Source: Clostridiales bacterium PH28_bin88 (GTDB lineage Bacteria; Bacillota; PH28-bin88). Taken from it: DNA of 64,000 bases. Both the position numbers and the translations under genes were made by a program. Below the pieces are notes generated by a model. That model was given only the letters and a program-made list of their open reading frames with translations. It did not search any database and was not told where the DNA came from. This document shows positions 31,455 to 38,366 of the stretch, one piece after another (positions within the stretch are counted from its first letter, which is position 1; the number at the start of each line of letters is the position of its first letter). The DNA lies in contig LAKY01000067.1 of NCBI GenBank assembly GCA_000987045.1, positions 25,353 through 89,352 on the forward strand, read 5' to 3'.

Positions 31455-31587
31455 AGAGACGGTTTGTTTCTTGGATTTTCCTTAAATCAGCGGGTTCGAA
31501 TTTATGCAGCACTTTAGTGAGTGGCACTTGTCGCCTGGTCCGTGGCAAGTTTCACATGCTAGGCAACCTCAGGGTTGCCTTCTTTTG
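31455..31587 (+). ncRNA. Candidate small RNA or leader upstream of arsR
   Basis: A roughly 130-base segment bounded by its own promoter and an 8-bp terminator (AGGCAACC, 31561-31568, loop TCAG, GGTTGCCT, 31573-31580, then TCTTTT). It contains a hairpin formed by GTG-ACTTG and CAAGT-CAC around 31520-31555 and has no convincing open frame. It could be a free small RNA or a transcription-attenuating leader of the ArsR gene. No known RNA family was recognised. Confidence 0.5.
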
Positions 31588-31607
31588 TGGAAAGAACGGG
31601 CGAGTAC

Positions 31608-31636
31608 TTGCTTACAAACGTATATATTGATAAAAT
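31608..31636 (+). promoter_or_regulatory. Promoter of the ArsR-type regulator
   Basis: TTGCTT at 31608-31613, a 17-base spacer and TAAAAT at 31631-31636, in an A/T-rich stretch typical of ArsR operator regions. Confidence 0.55.
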
Positions 31637-31661
31637 AATGAAAATAGGAAGGAGGACTGCC

Positions 31662-31985
31662 ATGGATGAGCGTTTGCTTCAGATGGAAGCGGATTTTTTA
31701 AAAGCTCTAGCCCATCCTACCAGGATCAGGATCCTGGAAAGCTTGCGAACCGGGGAAAAGTGCGTCTGTGAGTTTACCGAGGACCTTGACCTGGAACAGT
31801 CCAACACTTCGCAGCACCTGGCGGTTCTCCGGCGGCAGGATATTGTAAGCTGCCGCAAGGAAGGACTCAAAGTTATCTACCAGGTCAATTACCCGGAGAT
31901 CTTTCAACTACTGGACCTGGTGAAACACCTTCTTTACGCCCAGGTCAAGGTCACCATGGACAGTTTGGCACATCTGGAGGTTTAA
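31662..31985 (+). CDS. ArsR/SmtB-family metal(loid)-responsive repressor
   Basis: A 107-residue winged-helix regulator. FLKALAHPTRIRILESL and the recognition helix QSNTSQHLAVLRRQDIV are typical. The GEKCVCEF sequence near residue 32 matches the alpha-3 Cys-x-Cys metal site of As(III)/Cd(II)/Pb(II)-sensing ArsR proteins. ATG 31662 follows AGGAAGGAGG. It stands alone, but the divergently placed operon 32337-37918 contains an ArsM-like gene, so metalloid sensing is plausible. Confidence 0.88.
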   Translation: MDERLLQMEADFLKALAHPTRIRILESLRTGEKCVCEFTEDLDLEQSNTSQHLAVLRRQDIVSCRKEGLKVIYQVNYPEIFQLLDLVKHLLYAQVKVTMDSLAHLEV

Positions 31986-32033
31986 AACAGTTACAGATTG
32001 ATTAAGCAACAATAACAATAAGCCAATAAACCA

Positions 32034-32063
32034 TTGACACCAAACATGTGTTCTGGTTATAAT
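32034..32063 (+). promoter_or_regulatory. Promoter of a 23-codon ORF
   Basis: TTGACA at 32034-32039 and TATAAT at 32058-32063 with an 18-base spacer; the palindrome AACATGTGTT lies in the spacer. Confidence 0.6.
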
Positions 32064-32084
32064 ACTTAGTAAGAGGTGGTGTCG

Positions 32085-32156
32085 ATGGAAAAGTTGTTAA
32101 CATCTCACCAGGCAGCAGAAAACGCAGTGCAAAAACTGACCAAAAGAGAGAGGTGA
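32085..32156 (+). CDS. 23-residue ORF, possible remnant of an excisionase-type HTH protein
   Basis: Starts MEKLLTSHQAAE, very like the N-terminus of MerR/excisionase-type HTH proteins (which continue EYLGVS...), but then diverges and stops after 23 residues at 32156. It has a promoter and a ribosome site (AAGAGGTGG). It may be a degraded gene, a regulatory leader peptide, or chance. The next 115 bases hold nothing recognisable. Confidence 0.4.
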   Translation: MEKLLTSHQAAENAVQKLTKRER

Positions 32157-32271
32157 AGAGTCTGGTTAACTGGCAGCATACAGGAAACAATTGTTAACAA
32201 GGTAAACCCTTTGCCATGCGCCATAACGTTTCGTCACATCAGTCGAATTGGCCTCTTAAACTTAATAATAA

Positions 32272-32325
32272 GAGGGGTTACGGTACCGGTGAATTGCCAA
32301 CTTTCCGTAACCCCTTTAATTGTTT
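32272..32325. terminator. Terminator between convergent transcripts
   Basis: AGGGGTTACGG (from 32273) pairs with CCGTAACCCCT (to 32314), with T-rich flanks on both strands, serving the leftward operon that ends at 32337. Confidence 0.65.
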
Positions 32326-32336
32326 TTCTGTAAATT

Positions 32337-34265
32337 TTACAGGTTGCTTGCCTTTTTTAGCGAACTCTGATCCAGCAGGGAAGGGAACAGGCTCAAATCT
32401 GTGTGGGGCAGGAACATGGCGGATACAAACTCGTCCATAAAGGTTGTACCTACCGACAGTTCCAGGTAGGTCATCATCCGGCCCAGTTCTTCGACCTTCA
32501 GCCAGGCTGGTTTGGACAGCAGGGCTGCTTCCGCTCCTTTTAGAGAACTGTTACCGATAAACTCGTACTTTTCCGGGGGAAGATCCGGCAGCAACCCGAT
32601 GGCCACAGAATCGTGGATGTTCAGGTAGTTGCCGAAACCGCCGGCGATGAGGACCTTGCTGATATCAGGCATCTCCATGCTTACCATATGCAGCAGGCTG
32701 CGGATACCGGCAAAGATGGCTCCCTTGGCCCGCAACAGGTTTTGCACATCGCTTTCAGAAATGGTGATATCCTTGTTGACACCAGATTCTGAAGCCCAGG
32801 CCAGTACGAACTCCATGTCGCCATCTACCGATCTGAGGCGAGGGGTGGGAAGGTCGTGCTGGAACTTGCCCGCCCGGTCGATCACGCCTGCTGTCTGAAG
32901 TTGGGCGAGACAATCGATCAGCCCGGAGCCGCAAATTCCCACCGGCTTTCCACCGCCGATTACGCTTAAGCGTACGTCGTGGGTGCCGGGGTCAATTTCT
33001 ACCCTCTCGATTGCCCCGTCCATGGCCCGCATGCCGCACGCGATACCCCCTCCTTCAAAGGCAGGCCCGGCAGAGCAAGCGCAGGTCACCATCCACTCCC
33101 GGTTGCCCAGCACCATTTCGCCATTGGTACCGATGTCAATGAACAGCACCGGTTCTTCCGACTCGGCGACCCGGCTAACCAGTACGCCGGACACGATGTC
33201 CCCGCCCACATAGCTGGCTACCGACGGGAAGTTGAGCACCGGGGCAGCCGGCAGAACGTTCAGCCCCAACTCTCCTGCGCTGGAGGTCGGCACCCGGGTA
33301 AAGGTGGGGATGTAGGGTTCCAGGCGAATATATCTGGGGGTCGAACCCATCAACAGGTGGGTCATGGTGGTATTGCCGGCGCTAACCACTAGGTAGACCC
33401 GGGTATGATGGATGTTGTTTCTTTGCAGCAGGGTTGCGATCAGGTCGTTAATGGTCGACACCACCGCCTCCTGCAGTTGCCGCAAGCCGTTATTTTCTTC
33501 GGTGGAATGGATCATCCGGCTGATGACGTCATCGCCGTAGCGGGACTGGCGGTTGTAAGTACCGGCCTGATCCACAACGCGTCCGGATTCCAGGTCCACC
33601 AGAGCCACGACCACTGTGGTGGTACCGACGTCAATGGCCAGGCCGTAAGGGGGTATCCGGTCGTGCCCAGGGAGTACCTGCAATACCTGGGGTTCGTCGT
33701 TATAGTCGGCCAGTACGGCCGTCACCTGCCAATCGCTCTGGCGGAGATGCTCCGCCAGGTTCCGTATCACGGGCCAATCAATGCGGAAATGCTGGTGCCC
33801 GGTTATTTTGCGCAGTTCGCCTTCCAGCCGGGTCAGGTCGCTGGCGTTTTCGGTAACGCTCGGGGGTTCGAGGGTGAGCAATAGCTTTTTAACCAGTGGC
33901 TGAAAGGCATTGCCCGCCAGCAGGTCGACCTGTTTTTCCGCCAGCAGGCCTTTGTTTCCCGTCAGAACCCGGTGTTCCCGCAAGCGGGTATCGGCTGTGG
34001 TTTCTACCACCACATCTCCTGCCACGTGAGTCATACAGGCCAGTACCTGGCCTGATTTCCGCAACCTGGGGGGAAGGTTGCCTTTAGCCTCGTCCTGTAC
34101 TTTACCTTCTTTTACCTTTACGGCACAGCGCCCGCAGGTCCCTTTACCGCCGCAGGTGCTGGCCAGGTCGATACCGGCCAGGTTGGCTGCCTTAAGCAGG
34201 GAAGTGCCATGGTCTACCTCTATGGACACATTATCCGGTTGAAAAGTTACCTGGTGCTTATCCAC
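32337..34265 (-). CDS. ASKHA-domain protein with N-terminal [2Fe-2S] ferredoxin, RACo-like
   Basis: A protein of about 642 residues with an N-terminal plant-type ferredoxin domain (CGGKGTCGRC and a fourth Cys in VLACMTH), a linker, and a large ASKHA ATPase domain (DUF4445) with GLAIDVGTTTVVVALVDL near residue 200 and LFIDIGTNGEMVLG near 380. The family includes reductive activators of corrinoid proteins (RACo). No corrinoid protein gene is visible here, so the client is unknown. GTG 34265 gives a compact start; the frame is open to ATG 34334. It is probably the last gene of the peptide/radical-SAM operon, 121 bases after the fusion gene. Confidence 0.85.
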   Translation of the reverse strand: MDKHQVTFQPDNVSIEVDHGTSLLKAANLAGIDLASTCGGKGTCGRCAVKVKEGKVQDEAKGNLPPRLRKSGQVLACMTHVAGDVVVETTADTRLREHRVLTGNKGLLAEKQVDLLAGNAFQPLVKKLLLTLEPPSVTENASDLTRLEGELRKITGHQHFRIDWPVIRNLAEHLRQSDWQVTAVLADYNDEPQVLQVLPGHDRIPPYGLAIDVGTTTVVVALVDLESGRVVDQAGTYNRQSRYGDDVISRMIHSTEENNGLRQLQEAVVSTINDLIATLLQRNNIHHTRVYLVVSAGNTTMTHLLMGSTPRYIRLEPYIPTFTRVPTSSAGELGLNVLPAAPVLNFPSVASYVGGDIVSGVLVSRVAESEEPVLFIDIGTNGEMVLGNREWMVTCACSAGPAFEGGGIACGMRAMDGAIERVEIDPGTHDVRLSVIGGGKPVGICGSGLIDCLAQLQTAGVIDRAGKFQHDLPTPRLRSVDGDMEFVLAWASESGVNKDITISESDVQNLLRAKGAIFAGIRSLLHMVSMEMPDISKVLIAGGFGNYLNIHDSVAIGLLPDLPPEKYEFIGNSSLKGAEAALLSKPAWLKVEELGRMMTYLELSVGTTFMDEFVSAMFLPHTDLSLFPSLLDQSSLKKASNL

Positions 34266-34386
34266 ACTATCGCCTACTTTCGCGCATAATATGTAGGGCG
34301 AAACGCGGCCCGGGCCATTCCTGGTCCAGGCCAATCAGCACGATTCGCAACAAGTCTTGATTTCTGGGCAGGCCATTACACCACTT

Positions 34387-35667
34387 CTATTGGCTTTCTG
34401 CCAGGTAGCGTTCCGCCTGTACCGCGGCTACCGCGCCGTCACCGGCGGCGGTCACTACCTGCCTGACGGTCTTGTTGCGGACATCACCGGCGGCGAACAC
34501 ACCAGGCAGGCTGGTTTTCATGTTATCGTCAGCCATGATGTATCCCTGGGGCGTGATCTCCATCTGACCTTGCAAGATGGTAGTCTCCGGCTGGGTACCG
34601 ATGTAGACGAAGACGCCGTCGGCGGGTACAAAACGGTGTTCGCCGGTTTTCAGGTCTTTGACGGTGAGTCCGGTCAGGTGGCCTTCCCCGTTAACCTCTA
34701 CCACGTGGCATCCCCAGACAAAGTCGATTTTCTCATTGTCAAAAGCCTCATCCTGGGCGGTTTTGGAGGCCTGCAGGTGATCGAACTCGTGTACAATAGT
34801 TACCTTGGATGCAAAACGGGTCAGGTAAACCGCTTCTTCTACCGCCGAGTTACCGCCGCCTACCACGATCAGGTTCTTACCTTCGTACATCGCCCCGTCG
34901 CAGGTGGCGCAGTAGTGCACACCACGGCCGCGCCACTCGGCTTCGCCTGCCGCAGGCAGTTTCCGCGGCTGGGCGCCGGTGGCCACAATCACAGCACGGG
35001 CGTGGTAAATGGTGTCTTCGGTGGTCACTACTTTGGTAGAGCCGGTCAGGTCTACCTCCAGGACCTCCTTGAAATCTTCCACCTTTACCCCGAAAGAGAC
35101 GGCCTGCTTCAACATGCCTTCCATCAGGTCCTTGCCTCTTACTACCCCGTCGGTACCGGGATAATTCGCGATGTGATAGGTATTGGCCGCCTGGCCGCCG
35201 GGTAGCCCCTCATCCAGGAGGATTACGTTCAGTTTAGCTCTGCCGGTATAAATCGCCGCAGTCAGCCCCGCCGGGCCGCCGCCCAGGATCAATACGTCAC
35301 AATTCACCACGGGTTTTTCCGCGGGTAGCTGGTCGGCGCCTACCACGTCTTCAATAGCCTTGCGCAGTTCCGGCTTTTTAATGTACCCGGAGAGTCGTGA
35401 ACCAACTTCCCGGCCGTCTTTAAAAAACATTACCGTGGGGCTGGACTTGACCCCATAGCGTTCAGCCAGCGCCCTGTTGGCCTGGCGCAGGATTTTTACG
35501 AAACGCAAGCGGTTCCCGTACCTCTCCGCCAGGCGCTCAAACATCGGTGCCAGGGCGGCGCAGGGGGCGCAGTCTTCTGAAAAATAATCCAGCACGACCG
35601 GCAGGTCGCTGTTAAGGACGTCCTGTTCAAAGCGTTCTGCGTTGGTGTACAGGATATTGTCGCTCAT
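34387..35667 (-). CDS. Thioredoxin-thioredoxin reductase fusion
   Basis: A 426-residue fusion. Residues 1-105 form a thioredoxin domain with the altered active site CAPC (normal CGPC) and the cis-Pro segment SSPTVMFFKDGRE. Residues 120-426 form a thioredoxin reductase with GGGPAGLTAAIY, the redox CATC in YCATCDG near 252, the nucleotide site VVGGGNSAVEEA and GVFAAGDVRNK. The HRRxxxRA motif that binds the NADPH 2'-phosphate is replaced by HEFDHLQAS, suggesting another donor such as NADH. ATG overlaps the upstream radical SAM stop (ATGA), so the two are translationally coupled. Confidence 0.9.
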   Translation of the reverse strand: MSDNILYTNAERFEQDVLNSDLPVVLDYFSEDCAPCAALAPMFERLAERYGNRLRFVKILRQANRALAERYGVKSSPTVMFFKDGREVGSRLSGYIKKPELRKAIEDVVGADQLPAEKPVVNCDVLILGGGPAGLTAAIYTGRAKLNVILLDEGLPGGQAANTYHIANYPGTDGVVRGKDLMEGMLKQAVSFGVKVEDFKEVLEVDLTGSTKVVTTEDTIYHARAVIVATGAQPRKLPAAGEAEWRGRGVHYCATCDGAMYEGKNLIVVGGGNSAVEEAVYLTRFASKVTIVHEFDHLQASKTAQDEAFDNEKIDFVWGCHVVEVNGEGHLTGLTVKDLKTGEHRFVPADGVFVYIGTQPETTILQGQMEITPQGYIMADDNMKTSLPGVFAAGDVRNKTVRQVVTAAGDGAVAAVQAERYLAESQ

Positions 35668-37040
35668 GCCGGTATCCTCCCATCAGCCATTTTTACAATC
35701 TCTTCCCAATAGTATTCGAGGCCCAAGCTCAAGAGTTCTTTAATGGGGCGGCAGTCGGGAGATAACACCGAACCATTACGCTCATTGGCTACCACGCCGC
35801 ATCCACCGCCGCACACCAGGCTAACGTCACAATCACGACACTCGGGAATGGTGTTAACGTTCCTGTCGATCCAGGGTTGCAATACCTGGCGGTCATACTT
35901 CAGTTCCGGGACAAAGTTGCCAAACTGGTAGCCTTCCCTTCCACAGGAGGCCGTACAGCCGAATATGTGGCCGTTCAGGTCGTACACCCACTCCTTCTTA
36001 CCGGCGGGGCAGGTGTCAAAACTGGGGTCTGGTAATTCGCCGGTCAGGGCCAGGTGCCGGATACCCTTGAATTCTGGCTGGTGAAATTTCTTCAGTACAG
36101 GGTTGGTGCGGGAAACCTCCACGAAGGAGCGCCATAACTCCACTTGCGAGAAGAGGTCTTCCGGACTTTCCGAGCACTGGAACAATTCGTAATTACGCCC
36201 GAGCTGGGTCTTGAATCTCGCGGCGCCAAGATCAAGCCATCCCCGGTGGTCCAATTCCTCGGCCAGGGGTACCAGAGAAGGCAGGTTTTCTTTGTCTACC
36301 ACCACGCGAAAGTTGATGGGAAACCCCTTTTGCACAGATAGTTCTATTCCGCGCATGATGGACTCGTAGGTACCCCGGCCGGCCCTGGTGGGGCGCCTGG
36401 TGTCGTGGACAGCCTGCGGGCCGTCCACTGTCACCTGCACCTCTTTGATGCGGGCCATGGCCAGGGTCTCCACATAGTCGGACAGGTGGTACCCGTTGGT
36501 GACCACCGCCAGCTCATATCCCAGTTCCCTGCTGCGGCGGCAGATATAGTCGATGGCTTCCCGTTGCTGTGGTGAATTAATCAGGGGTTCACCGCCGAAC
36601 AGGGTAATGAAGGGAGGAATTTCTTCCTCCCGGAAGGTTTCCTGCATGTGCCCGAAGAAGGCGTCCAGGTACGCCCTGGAAATCACCTGGTGTCCCTCCT
36701 GGATGCCTTGCTGGAAACAGTACCGGCATGCCAGGTTGCAGTTGTATGTTGGTATTAAAAATACCTGGGTGGGGGAATGCCTTAAGGAGTCCTGAAATTC
36801 ACTTTCCTTCACGGCGAGGAGCAGGTCTTCCTGCATCCGGTCCCGGTATACATAGCCCCGGTTTTCCAAGTAGGTGACCAGGGAAGCATCCACCTGACCG
36901 GTATTACCATCGCCAAGAGAAGAAAGTTGGTCCACCTCGTCTTTTGTGGCCAGGTCAAAGGAACCGCTGAGGAAATTCATCAAGGCGTATTCCCCGGGTT
37001 CGGGTGATTTGAGGATCAGGTTGTATCTGCTAGGGTACAT
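35664..37040 (-). CDS. Radical SAM/SPASM peptide-maturase-type enzyme
   Basis: A 458-residue radical SAM protein. The SAM cluster motif is CNLACRYCF near residue 109, with FGGEPL near 147. A C-terminal SPASM domain (about residues 345-430) carries CPAGKKEW, IFGCTASC and CRDCDVSLVCGGGC, enough Cys for two auxiliary [4Fe-4S] clusters. The first 90 residues resemble a peptide-recognition (RRE-like) region, which I could not confirm. These enzymes usually modify ribosomal peptides. A Cys-rich 43-codon gene lies 82 bases upstream. ATG 37040 follows CGGAGGAGG. It overlaps the next gene by 4 bases. Confidence 0.9.
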   Translation of the reverse strand: MYPSRYNLILKSPEPGEYALMNFLSGSFDLATKDEVDQLSSLGDGNTGQVDASLVTYLENRGYVYRDRMQEDLLLAVKESEFQDSLRHSPTQVFLIPTYNCNLACRYCFQQGIQEGHQVISRAYLDAFFGHMQETFREEEIPPFITLFGGEPLINSPQQREAIDYICRRSRELGYELAVVTNGYHLSDYVETLAMARIKEVQVTVDGPQAVHDTRRPTRAGRGTYESIMRGIELSVQKGFPINFRVVVDKENLPSLVPLAEELDHRGWLDLGAARFKTQLGRNYELFQCSESPEDLFSQVELWRSFVEVSRTNPVLKKFHQPEFKGIRHLALTGELPDPSFDTCPAGKKEWVYDLNGHIFGCTASCGREGYQFGNFVPELKYDRQVLQPWIDRNVNTIPECRDCDVSLVCGGGCGVVANERNGSVLSPDCRPIKELLSLGLEYYWEEIVKMADGRIPA

Positions 37041-37122
37041 GATCAGGTTTTCCTCCTCCGGTTGGGCAGGATTAAGGACACGGAAAACACGTCGCGCCTT
37101 GAGTCCATCCTAAATAGGTTGC

Positions 37123-37254
37123 CTAGTCATGACATCCGGCTACGACTTTGGAAGACTTGGAGCAGCACTGGGCGACGGGAACCGTCCGTACCGCCTGGCA
37201 ACAGGAGTTGGTCTCAACGCCTGCTGAAAGCTTCCCCTTGGTGATAGCTTTCAT
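37123..37254 (-). CDS. Cys-rich 43-residue peptide, candidate RiPP precursor
   Basis: A short gene in the gap between the methyltransferase and the radical SAM gene. It has a ribosome site GAAGGGGGTG 6 bases before ATG. The product begins MKAITKGKLSAG, like a short leader, then has paired cysteines: C18-C19, C30-C31, and C41 close to the end (GCHD). Position, size and Cys content fit a substrate for the adjacent SPASM enzyme (thioether or similar crosslinks), or a metallothionein-like metalloid ligand. It is not SCIFF, which has a different length and Cys pattern. Not matched to any family I know. Confidence 0.72.
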   Translation of the reverse strand: MKAITKGKLSAGVETNSCCQAVRTVPVAQCCSKSSKVVAGCHD

Positions 37255-37285
37255 TATTAACACCCCCTTCCACCAGGTTAAACAA

Positions 37286-37918
37286 TCAATCCTTGCGCCC
37301 AAGTATGGTGATGCTGGCTACCGGGTAGCCATACTTCAGGTACTCATGGCGGGACAGGAATTCCACCCGGCGGAAGCCGGCCCCGGAGATGGCATCCAGG
37401 TACTGGTCTTCCGGAATGGCCCCGCCGTAGCAAAGGGACCAGGCGACGGGGTCGCTGGTGACCTCGTCAGGCAGGGCCTCTTTGGCGATGACATCCGAGA
37501 CCACGAAGCGGCCCCCGGGTTTTAACACCCGGTGGATTTCACTGTAAACCCGACCTTTATCTTGGGCATGATTGATCACGCAGTTGGAAATGACCACATC
37601 CACTGAGGAACTGGCGAAGGGGAGGTCTTCAATTTCCCCCAGGCGAAATTCAGCGTTGCTCACTCCTTGTTCACGCCGGTTTGCTTCAGCCTGTTCTACC
37701 ATAGCCGGTGTCATGTCGACCCCGTAGGCAAAACCCGTAGGTCCTACCAGCCTGGCCGCGTTTAAGACCTCTAGCCCCTGCCCGGAGCCAAGGTCCAACA
37801 GGACTTCGCCCGGTTGAAGGCCGGCGTGAGGCAGGTTGTTCCCGCAGCTCAGGCAGGCTGTGGCGTTAGGAGCTTCTTTTCCGTAACGCTCCTGGATCTT
37901 AACCTGAATCTGGCTCAT
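37286..37918 (-). CDS. ArsM-like SAM-dependent methyltransferase
   Basis: A 210-residue class I methyltransferase whose signature resembles arsenite methyltransferase: LLDLGSGQGLEVLNAARLVG, GVDMTPAMVEQA, SNCVINHAQDKG and RVLKPGGRFVVSD. Three Cys sites recall the three As(III)-binding cysteines of ArsM: ACLSCGNN near residue 24, SNC near 118, and WSLCYGG near 165. It is shorter than typical ArsM (about 260-350), lacking the C-terminal domain, so it could methylate another soft atom or the neighbouring peptide. It heads the operon and has a TTGCTT-17-TATAAT promoter. ATG 37918 follows GGGTGGGC. Confidence 0.82.
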   Translation of the reverse strand: MSQIQVKIQERYGKEAPNATACLSCGNNLPHAGLQPGEVLLDLGSGQGLEVLNAARLVGPTGFAYGVDMTPAMVEQAEANRREQGVSNAEFRLGEIEDLPFASSSVDVVISNCVINHAQDKGRVYSEIHRVLKPGGRFVVSDVIAKEALPDEVTSDPVAWSLCYGGAIPEDQYLDAISGAGFRRVEFLSRHEYLKYGYPVASITILGRKD

Positions 37919-37955
37919 TTCGTTGCCCACCCATCTGTTAGAATTCCCGCTTTTT

Positions 37956-37984
37956 ATTATACTAAGATATGCATAATCAAGCAA
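37956..37984 (-). promoter_or_regulatory. Promoter of the methyltransferase/peptide operon
   Basis: On the minus strand TTGCTT (37984-37979), a 17-base spacer ending AG, and TATAAT (37961-37956), about 38 bases before the methyltransferase start. Confidence 0.7.
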
Positions 37985-38022
37985 TAGCGATAGCGAAATT
38001 ATTTTTCTTTTTCTCGAAACCT

Positions 38023-38181
38023 TTACTGGTTTTTCAGCTTTTGTAGGATTGCCTCAAGGGTTTGGCAATCCTCACAACCTTGATCTACTCCTCCCTGTTG
38101 GCACTTGTCAACGCAAGTTTCAACAGCCTTCCGCAGTACGATCATTTCATCCGGTGTCAGTGAAATACTGGTATTGGGCAC
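38023..38181 (-). CDS. 52-residue protein with CxxxC and CxxC
   Basis: A small gene with ribosome site AAGAAAGGAAG before GTG 38181. The product has C23-x3-C27 and C36-x2-C39 in a predicted helical hairpin (DEMIVLRKAVETC ... QTLEAILQKLKN), suggesting metal binding or a redox pair. It lies upstream of and collinear with the methyltransferase operon and divergent from the permease gene. No family recognised. Confidence 0.65.
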   Translation of the reverse strand: MPNTSISLTPDEMIVLRKAVETCVDKCQQGGVDQGCEDCQTLEAILQKLKNQ

Positions 38182-38312
38182 AAAGCATCTTCCTTTCTTA
38201 TATAAAGTGTTTGCTTTTAGTCTTTACCGTAATGAAGATGAAATAATCAGTGGAAAGAGGAACTAACCCGGTTTTTGCTTCCGTCCAGAGTTTTAGGCAG
38301 GAGAACAACCAA

Positions 38313-38341
38313 TTGACAGCGAAAAGAAGATAAAGTATACT
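38313..38341 (+). promoter_or_regulatory. GCGAAAA-type promoter (permease gene)
   Basis: TTGACA at 38313-38318, spacer GCGAAAAGAAGATAAAG and TATACT at 38336-38341. Confidence 0.75.
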
Positions 38342-38366
38342 TGAAAAAACAAGGGGGGTGTTGCTA

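Noticed and set aside
31488..31505. GGGTTCGAAT resembling a tRNA T-arm
   Set aside because: No matching acceptor, D or anticodon arms in the surrounding bases.
32979..33884. Long plus-strand frames opposite the ASKHA gene
   Set aside because: Mirror frames of the high-GC real gene, without ribosome sites or recognisable motifs.
37148..37525. 125-codon plus-strand frame over the peptide gene and methyltransferase end
   Set aside because: It crosses two minus-strand genes and their ribosome sites and shows no family similarity; the minus-strand peptide is better supported.
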